A stretch of 38,648 nucleotides of DNA from an uncultured Bacillota bacterium (GTDB lineage Bacteria > Bacillota > Clostridia > Tissierellales > Tepidimicrobiaceae), in contig CALBUB010000010.1 of NCBI GenBank assembly GCA_937967955.1, positions 1-38,648 on the forward strand. The letters run 5' to 3'. Under the pieces are notes generated by a model. The model saw nothing but the letters and a program-made list of their open reading frames with translations, made no database searches and was not told the origin of the DNA. Shown in pieces: positions 15,870 to 23,983 of this stretch. Positions within the stretch are counted from its first letter, which is position 1. The number at the start of each line of letters is the position of its first letter. The position numbers and the translations under genes were made by a program.

Positions 15870-16520
15870 ATGAAGGAAATGTTAACAAAAGAAGAGATTA
15901 AGGAAGTAATAAATATACTCTTAAAACTCTATCCAACTGCTAAGACTGAACTTAACTATTCAAATCCTTTTGAACTACTAATAGCTACTATTTTATCTGC
16001 CCAAACAACAGATGTACAGGTGAATAAAATTACCGAAAAGCTATTTAAAGAATATAAAACACCAGAAGATTTTTTAAAGTTGTCTGAAGAGGAACTAGCA
16101 GAAAAAATAAGAAGTTCTGGTTTCTATAGGAATAAAAGCAAAAATATCTTAGCTACTTGTAGGATACTAGTTGAAAAATATCAAGGGCAAGTTCCAACTA
16201 GCAGGGAAGAGTTGATGGAGCTGCCTGGTGTTGGAAGAAAAACTGCCAATGTAGTAATAAGCAATGCTTTTGGTAAACCAGCCATAGCTGTAGATACTCA
16301 TGTGTTTAGAGTATCCAATAGGATTGGGTTAGCCAATAGTGATAATGTTATGAATACAGAAAAAGAGCTAATGAATAATATTGATAAGGATATGTGGTCT
16401 AAAGCACACCATTTACTCATATTTCATGGCAGAAGAATTTGTAAAGCTAGAAGGCCTTTGTGTGAAAAATGTCCATTAACAGATTATTGTCTTTATTATA
16501 AAAAGGAGAAGGATAAATAG
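15870..16520 (+). CDS. nth: Endonuclease III (DNA glycosylase/AP lyase)
   Basis: This 216-residue bifunctional glycosylase removes oxidised pyrimidines and cleaves the AP site. The helix-hairpin-helix segment LPGVGRKTANVV carries the Schiff-base lysine K124. IAVDTHVFRVSNRIGL carries the catalytic D142. The C-terminal CKARRPLCEKCPLTDYC gives the Cx6Cx2Cx5C ligands for the 4Fe-4S cluster. Length and spacing match characterised Nth. ATG 15870 follows TAGGTGAT, 8 bases after the DUF503 stop, so the two are one unit. A long inverted repeat begins just after the stop. Confidence 0.96.
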   Translation: MKEMLTKEEIKEVINILLKLYPTAKTELNYSNPFELLIATILSAQTTDVQVNKITEKLFKEYKTPEDFLKLSEEELAEKIRSSGFYRNKSKNILATCRILVEKYQGQVPTSREELMELPGVGRKTANVVISNAFGKPAIAVDTHVFRVSNRIGLANSDNVMNTEKELMNNIDKDMWSKAHHLLIFHGRRICKARRPLCEKCPLTDYCLYYKKEKDK

Positions 16521-16529
16521 TATAGTAGG

Positions 16530-16611
16530 CCTCCATAAAGCCATGCTGTAATAGGTTTTTTTAAAGCTGAATAATATTGTAATAATAAAATATTCCATGG
16601 CTTTATGGAGG
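16530..16611 (+). repeat. 16-bp inverted repeat that buries the vanW ribosome site
   Basis: CCTCCATAAAGCCATG (16530-16545) is repeated in perfect inverse as CATGGCTTTATGGAGG (16596-16611), with a 50-base AT-rich spacer. The right arm ends in GGAGG, the ribosome site of the VanW gene (ATG 16619). An RNA carrying both arms would hide that site. A transcript starting in the spacer would not. No T-run follows the right arm, so it is not a normal terminator. I see no target duplication, so a mobile-element origin is unsupported. Confidence 0.8.
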
Positions 16612-16618
16612 TTAAGGA

Positions 16619-17974
16619 ATGAAACTTTATAAAAGTAAGAATAAGGTTTTAATACTGCTACTTGTACTTGTAGCAGGAATATTAACTGTTTATTTATATA
16701 AGCTGTTAAAGAGTGATTTAATATATAAAGGGGTTAAAATAGATAAGTTTGATGTATCTTCTATGCCAAAAGAGGAAGCCCTAAACTTTCTAAAGGCCCA
16801 CAAGGAGAAGGACAAATATAGCTCTATAAAATTAGCCTATTACGATAGGATATTTAAAATTCCTTTAGACCATATTGCTTTTGAATACGATTATGTAAAG
16901 GCTGTCAATCAAGCCTATAGTCTAGGAAGAACAGGAAATATGCCTACTAGACTTTATGAACTTTTAAGAATTAGGTTTAAAGGGGAAGAAATCCCATTAG
17001 AAATAATCTATGATAGGAATAAGTTAGAAGATATTGTAGAAAAAATCTCTATGGAGGTTGGTGTTGAAGCAAAAGATGCAGAAATCTATATAAATGATGG
17101 AAATATTGAAATTGTTAATGAAGTAGTAGGAAAAAAGGTTAAAAAGGCTGACCTTTTAAAGGCAATTGAAAAAAGTTTATATAAACATGAATTAGATGTT
17201 ATAAATATACCAGTAGAAAATACCATACCTAAGGTTACCAGTGACTTATTAAGTAGGATAAATGGAGTTATTGGGGAATTTTCTACTTCTTTTAGGGGAA
17301 GCAGCCAAAATAGGATTGAAAATATAGAGCTATCAGCTAATGCCATAAAAGGAACTATATTAATGCCTGGTGAGACCATGTCCTTCAATGAAACAACTGG
17401 GCCTCGTAAAGAGGAGTTTGGATATAAAGAAGCTGATGTGATAATCAATGGAGAATTTACTCCAGGAGTTGGAGGAGGAGTATGTCAAACTTCCACCACT
17501 CTTTACAATGCTTTACTGTTAGCAGATGTTACCATACTAGAAAGGGCCCCTCATTCAATTCCACCCAAATATATTAATCTTGGCATGGATGCTGCTGTGG
17601 CTTACGGCTATTTGGACTTGAAGTTTAGGAATGATTTCAATTACCCAATCTATATAGATGCTAAAATAGTTGGAGATAGGTTATACTTTTATATTTATGG
17701 AGATACAAAGGAAAGGGATTTTATAGTTAAAGTTGAATCAGAAGTTGTAGAGACCATACAACCTAAGGAGGAAATTATTCCTGATGAAACTTTAGAAGTA
17801 GGAAGCAAAGTATTGGTTCAAGAAGGTAGAACAGGTTATAAGGTAAATACCTATAAATATATAATCAAAGACGGTAAAATTGTTAGCAAAGAATTAATAT
17901 CCCAGGACTATTACAGGGAAAAAAATTATGTATATAAGATAGGGGATGCAGCCAATGGGGAAGAAGAACAATAG
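16619..17974 (+). CDS. VanW family protein with peptidoglycan-binding and G5 domains
   Basis: A 451-residue membrane-anchored cell-wall protein. An N-terminal signal-anchor (VLILLLVLVAGILTVYLY) is followed by putative peptidoglycan-binding domains (from about 35 to 200; SMPKEEALNFLKAH, VGKKVKKADLLKAI). The VanW domain covers about 225-345, with NIELSANAIKGTILMPGETM, GGGVCQTSTTLYNALLLA and ERAPHS. A G5-like domain follows (VLVQEGRTGYKVNTYKYI). This architecture is common in spore-forming Firmicutes; VanW function is unknown despite its name. It starts 8 bases after GGAGG that lies in a long hairpin. Expression may depend on whether the transcript begins before or inside that hairpin. Confidence 0.92.
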   Translation: MKLYKSKNKVLILLLVLVAGILTVYLYKLLKSDLIYKGVKIDKFDVSSMPKEEALNFLKAHKEKDKYSSIKLAYYDRIFKIPLDHIAFEYDYVKAVNQAYSLGRTGNMPTRLYELLRIRFKGEEIPLEIIYDRNKLEDIVEKISMEVGVEAKDAEIYINDGNIEIVNEVVGKKVKKADLLKAIEKSLYKHELDVINIPVENTIPKVTSDLLSRINGVIGEFSTSFRGSSQNRIENIELSANAIKGTILMPGETMSFNETTGPRKEEFGYKEADVIINGEFTPGVGGGVCQTSTTLYNALLLADVTILERAPHSIPPKYINLGMDAAVAYGYLDLKFRNDFNYPIYIDAKIVGDRLYFYIYGDTKERDFIVKVESEVVETIQPKEEIIPDETLEVGSKVLVQEGRTGYKVNTYKYIIKDGKIVSKELISQDYYREKNYVYKIGDAANGEEEQ

Positions 17975-17997
17975 GTATGGCTGAAAGGGTGATATAT

Positions 17998-18669
17998 TTG
18001 ACAGCAGTGGATATTTTATATGATAAAAAAGTAAAATGTTCTGTTTGTGATGGGGAGTTTACAACTAAAAAAGTGAGAATTTCCAAACTCCGCTTAGTAA
18101 AGCAGGATGCAGATTTGCTACCTTATTATGATAAGGAAAATCCTATAAAATATAAAATATATGTCTGTCCCAATTGTGGTTATTCAGCAACAGAGGATAA
18201 ATTTACTCCTATTGCTGAAAGGAAAAAACGCATAATTTTAGATGCAATTACCCAGAAATGGAATAAAAGAAGTTATGGAGGGGAAAGGACTATAGACCAA
18301 GCTATAGAAACTTATAAACTGGCCATATACATAGGACAGCTGTTAGACTACAGCAAAATTGAACTTGGTTTATTAACTCTAAACTTAGCCTGGTTATATA
18401 GGTTAAAAGGCCATGAGGAACAAGAGATGAGATTTTTAAGGCTTACTGGAATCTTTTTAGAAGAAGGGTATTATAAAGAAAGTTTATATAATACTGATAT
18501 GGATGAAATGAAACTTACATATTTAATTGGGGAGCTTAATAGGAGATTGGGAGAGGGAGAAAAAGCGCTAAAGTGGTTTAATAAAGTTATCTCAAGCCAC
18601 AAAAACACCAATCCTACTATTAAGAATTTGGCTGTAGAACAATGGAGATTAATAAAAGAGGGAGAATAA
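17998..18669 (+). CDS. DUF2225 zinc-binding protein
   Basis: A protein of about 223 residues in the DUF2225 family. Two zinc pairs are visible, CSVCDGEFTTKKVR near the N-terminus and YVCPNCGYSATEDKF about 45 residues later. A helical region follows with TPR-like character (AIETYKLAIYIGQLL, LGEGEKALKWFNKVI). I chose TTG 17998 because GGGTGAT is just upstream; an in-frame ATG at 17977, two bases after the vanW stop, is the alternative and adds seven residues. It lies between vanW and ogt and is probably co-transcribed with both. Function unknown. Confidence 0.85.
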   Translation: MTAVDILYDKKVKCSVCDGEFTTKKVRISKLRLVKQDADLLPYYDKENPIKYKIYVCPNCGYSATEDKFTPIAERKKRIILDAITQKWNKRSYGGERTIDQAIETYKLAIYIGQLLDYSKIELGLLTLNLAWLYRLKGHEEQEMRFLRLTGIFLEEGYYKESLYNTDMDEMKLTYLIGELNRRLGEGEKALKWFNKVISSHKNTNPTIKNLAVEQWRLIKEGE

Positions 18670-18670
18670 T

Positions 18671-19180
18671 ATGACCATAAAGTATTATGCTTTCAATACA
18701 AGTATAGGAAATATGCTTTTGTTTTTTTCTCATAAAGGCATTGTTTATTTAACTGTATGTAGAGAAGATGAAGAAGCTATAGTGGAATTTGTAGTAAAAA
18801 AATTTGGACAAGTTATAAAGGTAAATCCAAAGGAGTACAACTTCCATGAACAAATAATAGAGTATCTTAAAGGTGAAAGAAAGAATTTTTCTTTACCCTT
18901 AGATTTGAGAGGAACAGTATTTCAAATTAAAGTATGGAAGGAGCTTATAAAAATTCCCTATGGAGAAACGAGAACTTATAAAGATATTGCTGAGAATATA
19001 AATGTACCTAAAGGATATAGAGCAGTAGGACATGCTTTAAACAAAAACCCAGTCTTAATAGTTGTTCCCTGTCATAGAGTAATTGGTTCTAATGGTAAAC
19101 TTACAGGCTTCAGAGGAGGGTTAGAATTAAAGGCTAAGCTACTAAAATTAGAGAGGAGTATGCTTACTAGAGAAGATTAA
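18671..19180 (+). CDS. ogt: Methylated-DNA--[protein]-cysteine S-methyltransferase
   Basis: This 169-residue suicide protein removes alkyl groups from O6-alkylguanine onto its own cysteine. The acceptor is C134 in VVPCHRVIG. The DNA-binding helix-turn-helix reads IPYGETRTYKDIAENI, with RAVGHALNKNP as the arginine-finger region. The C-terminal GFRGGLELKAKLLKLE is standard. The short N-terminal domain is normal for Ogt. It begins one base after the DUF2225 stop, so it is translationally coupled to the vanW-DUF2225 unit. Confidence 0.95.
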   Translation: MTIKYYAFNTSIGNMLLFFSHKGIVYLTVCREDEEAIVEFVVKKFGQVIKVNPKEYNFHEQIIEYLKGERKNFSLPLDLRGTVFQIKVWKELIKIPYGETRTYKDIAENINVPKGYRAVGHALNKNPVLIVVPCHRVIGSNGKLTGFRGGLELKAKLLKLERSMLTRED

Positions 19181-19203
19181 AAGTTAATACTTTGTTAATT
19201 TTT

Positions 19204-19249
19204 AATATCCTGGTAATATGCTAGAGGAACACTTTTTTATCAGGATATT
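19204..19249 (+). terminator. Weak hairpin downstream of ogt
   Basis: AATATCCTG (19204-19212) pairs with CAGGATATT (19241-19249) across a 28-base loop, followed by TAATTGTTTTT. The arms are AT-rich and the loop is long, so this is a poor terminator at best. Confidence 0.35.
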
Positions 19250-19417
19250 TAATTGTTTTTAGAAATAGAACAATTATATTGAAGAGCTTTGTAATATTAT
19301 CGAGAATTTTTGTAGAATTTTAATGGAGCATGTAGTAAAATATATGAGGAGTTTTTTATTGACTTATTGAATTATTGTGATATATTTAATTTGTCAAAAA
19401 TGATAGGAGGCAAATTA

Positions 19418-20242
19418 ATGGCTTACAAACTAATTGCCATAGATATGGATGGGACCTTATTAAATACCCAGGACAAAATCTCAGAAAGGAATAAGAAAGC
19501 TCTATTAAAAGCTATAAATAATGGCATACATGTGGTTATAGCCACAGGCAGAATATACAAATCAGCTTTATACTACTACAAAGACCTTGGTTTAAACAGT
19601 CCAATAATAGCGTGTAATGGTGCAGTCATATCCTCCAGCAATGGAGAAATCATTTTTGAAAAACTTATAGATAGTAGCTCCCTCAAAGAATTAATCCAGC
19701 TGGCAGAAGAAAACGACATGTATTATCATTTTTATGACAAGGACAAATTTTATTACAAAACGACAAAAGAAGAGTTTTCTAATTATTATAGATATTATGA
19801 GGAAAACTATATTAAACAAGATATTGAACTTGTAAGCTTTAAAAGCCCTTGGGATATAGTAGACCCTAATAGCTCAAAATATTATAAAGCTGTATTTATT
19901 GATGATGATATTGATAGGCTTTTGGACTTTAGAAGTAAGTTGAAGGATATTAAAGGAATATCAGTATCAAAATCCTGGCACAACAACATAGAAGTTATGA
20001 ATAAAGAAGTATCTAAAGGAAATGCTGTTAAATTTTTAATGGATGCTTTAAACATTGATAGTTCTCAAGTAATTGCTATTGGAGATAATGAAAATGATGT
20101 ATCTATGTTTAAAGTAGCAGGCTTGTCCATAGCTATGGCAAATGGAGATGAGATTGCAAAGAAACAAGCTCATGTTATTACAGCTTCAAATGATGAGGAT
20201 GGAGTAGCTCAAGCTATAGAAAGATACGTTTTTAAAAGTTAA
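19418..20242 (+). CDS. Cof-type HAD-IIB phosphatase
   Basis: A 274-residue haloacid dehalogenase phosphatase. Motif I is IAIDMDGTLL with nucleophile D9 and acid/base D11. Motif II is VIATGRIYKSA, and motif IV is IAIGDNENDVSMF. A type C2 cap lies between. The first start is set by TAGGAGG before ATG 19418; an in-frame upstream ATG at 19367 would add 17 residues that do not resemble the family. Substrates of Cof-type enzymes are typically sugar or nucleotide phosphates and cannot be told here. The trmL gene follows after 15 bases. Confidence 0.92.
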   Translation: MAYKLIAIDMDGTLLNTQDKISERNKKALLKAINNGIHVVIATGRIYKSALYYYKDLGLNSPIIACNGAVISSSNGEIIFEKLIDSSSLKELIQLAEENDMYYHFYDKDKFYYKTTKEEFSNYYRYYEENYIKQDIELVSFKSPWDIVDPNSSKYYKAVFIDDDIDRLLDFRSKLKDIKGISVSKSWHNNIEVMNKEVSKGNAVKFLMDALNIDSSQVIAIGDNENDVSMFKVAGLSIAMANGDEIAKKQAHVITASNDEDGVAQAIERYVFKS

Positions 20243-20257
20243 GAGAGGGATGAACAA

Positions 20258-20725
20258 ATGGCTATTAATATAGTACTTGTAGAACCTGAGATACCTCAAA
20301 ATACAGGCAATATAGCTAGAACTTGTGCTTTAACTAAATCTGTACTTCATCTTGTTAAGCCATTAGGCTTTTCAGTAGAAGACAAGTACTTAAAAAGAGC
20401 TGGTTTAGATTATTGGCATCTAGTAGATATACGCTATTATGATAATTTTGAGGAGCTATTAAACAAAAACAAAGATAAAATCTTTTATTATGCTACCACT
20501 AAAGCTAAAAAGTATTATACAGAGGTTAAATATACTGATGATTGTTTTTTAGTATTTGGGAAAGAAACAAAAGGTTTACCCATGGAAATATTAGAAAAGA
20601 ATTGGGATAACACTATAAAAATTCCCATAAGGACTGATATAAATAGGTCATTAAACTTAGCTAATTCCGTTAACATAATATTATATGAAGCCTTAAGGCA
20701 GCTAGATTTTCCTTTTTTGGATTAG
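20258..20725 (+). CDS. trmL: tRNA (cytidine(34)-2'-O)-methyltransferase TrmL
   Basis: A 155-residue SPOUT-class methyltransferase that adds a 2'-O-methyl group to the wobble base of certain tRNA-Leu species using S-adenosylmethionine. The sequence has the expected IVLVEPEIPQNTGNIARTC start, GLDYWHLVDI, the knot residues FGKETKGLP, and IPIRTDINRSLNLANSVNII at the cofactor site. Length is typical. It is 15 bases after the HAD phosphatase gene and probably shares its transcript. Confidence 0.93.
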   Translation: MAINIVLVEPEIPQNTGNIARTCALTKSVLHLVKPLGFSVEDKYLKRAGLDYWHLVDIRYYDNFEELLNKNKDKIFYYATTKAKKYYTEVKYTDDCFLVFGKETKGLPMEILEKNWDNTIKIPIRTDINRSLNLANSVNIILYEALRQLDFPFLD

Positions 20726-20794
20726 CTAGAATAAGTGGTTTTAATGTTTTATGTTAATAACTTAAAATTTATAAAATAAATTAGGAGGGCTCAA

Positions 20795-22417
20795 ATGGAC
20801 ATAGCATTACCAGTATTAGGAGGCTTAGGCCTTTTCCTATATGGCATGAACATAATGGGGACAGGCTTAGAGAAAGCAGCAGGAGAAAGACTAAAGAGAT
20901 TAATTGAAATTTTAACTAGCAATAGATTAATGGGAGTCATCGTAGGTACTGTTGTTACCATGATAATACAAAGTAGTAGTGCCACTTCTGTTATGGTTGT
21001 AGGCTTTGTAAATGCAGGGCTTATGAATTTAAGTCAAGCTGTAGGAGTAATAATGGGAGCGAATATTGGAACTACTGTAACTGTTCAATTAATAGCTTTT
21101 GATTTAACAGATATTGCACCTTTAGCAGTAGCTATCGGTGTAGCCATATGGTTAGCTACTTCAAAGAAAAAGTTAAAAAGCTTAGCTGAGGTACTGATTG
21201 GTTTTGGAGTTTTATTTATTGGAATGGATATGATGGGCAATGGTTTGAAGCCTTTAGCCGGTAATCCGGTGTTTTCAAATATAATGTCTAGCTTAAATGA
21301 TCCTTTCCTAGGAATATTAGTGGGCTTTGGTTTAACAACTTTAATCCAGAGTAGTAGTGCTTCTATTGGTTTATTACAAACATTAGCTTCCTTAGGACTT
21401 GTTGATATAAATATAGCTTTTCCAATCCTATTTGGAGACAACATAGGAACTACCACAACTGCAATGCTTTCAAGTATAGGAGCAAACAGAACTGCAAAAA
21501 GAGCAGCTGTAATGCATTTCTTGTTTAATCTAATTGGTACTATTATATTCATAGTTGTATTAAGGGTGCCAATACAAGCTATTGTCACCAAAATATCACC
21601 TTATGATGTAAAAAGGCAGATTGCTAATGCTCATACCTTATTTAATGTTATAAATGCAATTGTTCTATTTCCCTTTGCGAATTTATTGGTAAAAGCAGCA
21701 GAAAAGCTTGTACCTGGTGAAGACAGAAAGGAAGAAGAACCAGGGTTAAAATATTTAGATGCAAGGATTTTAGAAACTCCATCTATAGCTTTAGGTCAAG
21801 TTGTCAAAGAAGTATACAGAATGGCAAATATAGTTGAAGCCAATTTTAAAACTGCTTATCAAGCCTTTGTGGATAAAGATCAAAATCTAACTCAGGAAGT
21901 ATTCAATAATGAAAGATTGATAAACCAACTAGAAACAGATATTATTCAATACTTAGTAAAGCTTTCTAATAAGCCATTAACTGAAAAGCAGCATGTTCAA
22001 TTAAATGCCTTAATTAAAACAGTAAATGATATAGAAAGAGTAGGGGACCACTCTGATAATATTGCAGAACTAGTACAAATAGCCATTGAAAATGATTTGC
22101 CTTTTAGCGATACGGCTGTGAAAGAATTAGAAACCATATTCACAAAAACTTTCCAAGCCTTTAAGGCAGCATCAGAAGCTTTTTACACTGTAGATTTCGA
22201 AAAGGCTAGAGAAACATTAAAATTAGAGGAAGAAATAGATGCTTTGGAAGAAGAGTATAGAAACAACCACATAAAGAGGTTAAATAATATGTTATGTACT
22301 CCCCATTCTGGTGTAATATTCTTAGATTTATTAAGTAATTTAGAGAGAATCTCAGACCATTCTTCAAATATAGCACTCTATGTATTAGATGCATTGAAGG
22401 ATGATAAACTAATGTAA
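20795..22417 (+). CDS. Na/Pi cotransporter family protein with PhoU-like domain
   Basis: A 540-residue protein. The membrane part (about 1-310) holds two inverted copies of the Na/Pi cotransporter repeat, each with the QSSSA signature: IIQSSSATSVMVVGFVNAG and LIQSSSASIGLLQTLASLG. Each is followed by an ANIGTTVT or DNIGTTTTA segment. The C-terminal 200 residues are helical and PhoU-like (DIERVGDHSDNIAELV, LERISDHSSNIALYV). The domain order fits YjbB/NptA-like proteins that move phosphate with sodium. A direct link to phosphate or to cyclic dinucleotides is not shown. The gene is monocistronic: the next 579 bases hold the glycine riboswitch promoter region. Confidence 0.93.
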   Translation: MDIALPVLGGLGLFLYGMNIMGTGLEKAAGERLKRLIEILTSNRLMGVIVGTVVTMIIQSSSATSVMVVGFVNAGLMNLSQAVGVIMGANIGTTVTVQLIAFDLTDIAPLAVAIGVAIWLATSKKKLKSLAEVLIGFGVLFIGMDMMGNGLKPLAGNPVFSNIMSSLNDPFLGILVGFGLTTLIQSSSASIGLLQTLASLGLVDINIAFPILFGDNIGTTTTAMLSSIGANRTAKRAAVMHFLFNLIGTIIFIVVLRVPIQAIVTKISPYDVKRQIANAHTLFNVINAIVLFPFANLLVKAAEKLVPGEDRKEEEPGLKYLDARILETPSIALGQVVKEVYRMANIVEANFKTAYQAFVDKDQNLTQEVFNNERLINQLETDIIQYLVKLSNKPLTEKQHVQLNALIKTVNDIERVGDHSDNIAELVQIAIENDLPFSDTAVKELETIFTKTFQAFKAASEAFYTVDFEKARETLKLEEEIDALEEEYRNNHIKRLNNMLCTPHSGVIFLDLLSNLERISDHSSNIALYVLDALKDDKLM

Positions 22418-22483
22418 TTTTAGGACGTATTTAAAGTAATTACAAATTCTAATAACATATATATAAAAATATTATAAAAGGTC

Positions 22484-22512
22484 TTGATAATATAAAATAT
22501 ATATATTATAAT
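22484..22512 (+). promoter_or_regulatory. Promoter of the glycine reductase operon
   Basis: TTGATA (22484-22489) and TATAAT (22507-22512) are 17 bases apart, inside very AT-rich sequence. Transcription would start about 50 bases before the first riboswitch aptamer. Confidence 0.6.
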
Positions 22513-22569
22513 AAAGTTGCACAATAAATTGTTATATAAATATCAAACAATTCAATATGGCCGAATGAG

Positions 22570-22741
22570 GAATGCGGGAGAGACCAGTTAAACTGGCGCC
22601 GAAGGGATAAGTCATAAAGCTAGCCACTTTATGATGATGTTCTCAGGCAAAAGGACCGTATTCTGACGGAACTCTGGAAAGCGAAGCACCGAAGGAGCAA
22701 TCCACTTTATGTGGAGAAACTCTCAGGTTTAAAAACAGAGT
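22570..22741 (+). promoter_or_regulatory. Tandem glycine riboswitch
   Basis: Two aptamers lie side by side. Aptamer 1 (22570-22663) is closed by GAATGCGG pairing with CCGTATTC and contains GGGAGAGACC, GCCGAAGGGATAA and CTCAGGCAAAAGGACCG. Aptamer 2 (22671-22741) is closed by ACTCTG pairing with CAGAGT and contains CTCTGGAAAGCG, CACCGAAGGAGCAA and AACTCTCAGG. These are the conserved cores of the known tandem glycine riboswitch. Because CAGAGT is also the left arm of the downstream terminator, glycine binding should stabilise aptamer 2 and prevent termination, which is an ON switch. Confidence 0.95.
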
Positions 22742-22772
22742 AAAAGGCGTATGCCTTCTACTCTGTTTTTTT
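22734..22772 (+). terminator. Riboswitch-controlled terminator
   Basis: AACAGAGTA pairs with TACTCTGTT and AAGGC with GCCTT around a short loop, followed by seven T (22766-22772). Its left arm overlaps the 3' side of the aptamer 2 closing stem, giving mutually exclusive folds. Confidence 0.92.
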
Positions 22773-22995
22773 GTAATAAATTTAATTTTTATAAACCACC
22801 TTTTAAAACCTATCAGATTTTGGTACTATATAATAAAAATACAAAGATTTGGAATAAATAACATGTTACATTTGTCTACTTTTTAGGTATATATGAAATG
22901 TGAGCATATATAATACATGTTTAGATAGGTGTATTAAATAAAGTCTAGAAAAACTATCGCTTTCACACTAATTTTATAGTAAGGAGGATAAAAAA
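22773..22995 (+). other. Long untranslated leader between riboswitch terminator and trxB
   Basis: There is no gene in these 223 bases. Nested inverted arms are visible: AACATGT (22860) with ACATGTT (22915), and ACATTT (22868) with AAATGT (22896). TATAAT-like strings occur at 22829 and near 22909 without a good -35 partner, so a second promoter is possible but not convincing. The AAGGAGG ribosome site of trxB ends the region. Confidence 0.4.
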
Positions 22996-23940
22996 ATGGC
23001 TGAAATTTATGATGTAATTATTATTGGTGAAGGTCCAGCTGGACTATCTGCAGGTTTATATGCAGCTAGATCTAGACTTAAAACCTTAATATTAGAAAAA
23101 GAAAAAGCAGGAGGGCAAATCGTTACAACTGATGAAGTAGCAAACTATCCTGGCTCAATTGAAAATGCCACAGGTCCATCATTGATAAACAGAATGGTAG
23201 AACAAGCAAAAGACTTTGGGGCGGAAATAAAGCTAGACACTGTAAAAGAAGTAGAACTAGATGGTAAGATCAAGATTGTTAAAGGAGAAAAAGAAGAATA
23301 TCAAACTAAGACAGTTATTATTGCCACTGGTGCTAAACCAAGAAAAATAGGATGTCCAGGAGAAGAAGAATTAACAGGTAGAGGAGTATCTTACTGTGCC
23401 ACTTGTGACGCAGCCTTCTTTGAAGATTTAGATGTATATGTAGTTGGTGGAGGAGATTCAGCTGTAGAAGAAGCTTTATATTTAACTAAATTTGCAAGAA
23501 AAGTGACAATAATCCATAGGAGAGATGAATTAAGGGCAGCTAAATCCATTCAAGAAAAAGCTTTTGCAAATGAAAAAATTGACTTCATGTGGAACACAGT
23601 AGTAAAAGAGATTAAAGGTGACGGAATAGTTGAAGCAATGGTTGTTGAAAATGTTAAAACTGGAGAAAAAACTGAAATAGTTGCCAATGAAGAAGATGGA
23701 ACTTTCGGAATATTTGTATTTGTGGGATTAGTGCCAACTACCGAATTATTTGAAGGCAAGCTAGAAATGGAGAATGGATATATTGTAACAGACGAAGATA
23801 TGAGGACAAATATCCCTGGAGTATTTGCAGCTGGAGATTGTAGGAAAAAATCATTAAGACAAGTAGTAACTGCTGCTGCAGATGGGGCAATTGCAGCTGT
23901 TCAAGCTGAAAAATATATAAATGAAGAGTTTAATAACTAA
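22996..23940 (+). CDS. trxB: Thioredoxin reductase (glycine reductase-associated)
   Basis: A 314-residue FAD enzyme that passes NADPH electrons to thioredoxin. The FAD-binding loop reads IIIGEGPAGLSAGLYAAR, with Glu where Gly is usual. The redox disulfide is C134/C137 in CATCDAAFF. The NADPH loop is VVGGGDSAVEEALYL with the HRRDELR phosphate-binding arginines, indicating NADPH. GVFAAGDCR closes the FAD site. It is the first gene after the glycine riboswitch and is followed by trxA and grd genes, so it feeds electrons to selenoprotein GrdA. Start by AAGGAGG. Confidence 0.95.
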   Translation: MAEIYDVIIIGEGPAGLSAGLYAARSRLKTLILEKEKAGGQIVTTDEVANYPGSIENATGPSLINRMVEQAKDFGAEIKLDTVKEVELDGKIKIVKGEKEEYQTKTVIIATGAKPRKIGCPGEEELTGRGVSYCATCDAAFFEDLDVYVVGGGDSAVEEALYLTKFARKVTIIHRRDELRAAKSIQEKAFANEKIDFMWNTVVKEIKGDGIVEAMVVENVKTGEKTEIVANEEDGTFGIFVFVGLVPTTELFEGKLEMENGYIVTDEDMRTNIPGVFAAGDCRKKSLRQVVTAAADGAIAAVQAEKYINEEFNN

Positions 23941-23983
23941 CACTAAAAGGGAGTAATATTTTAATGAAAAGGAGGATATTATA

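Noticed and set aside
16530..16611. A miniature inverted-repeat transposable element before vanW
   Set aside because: No target-site duplication is visible and no second copy occurs in the window; a regulatory hairpin explains the overlap with the ribosome site better.
21085..21591. Long antisense open frames inside the Na/Pi cotransporter, grdE and other genes
   Set aside because: They mirror genes with strong family motifs on the other strand, lack ribosome sites and resemble no protein family.
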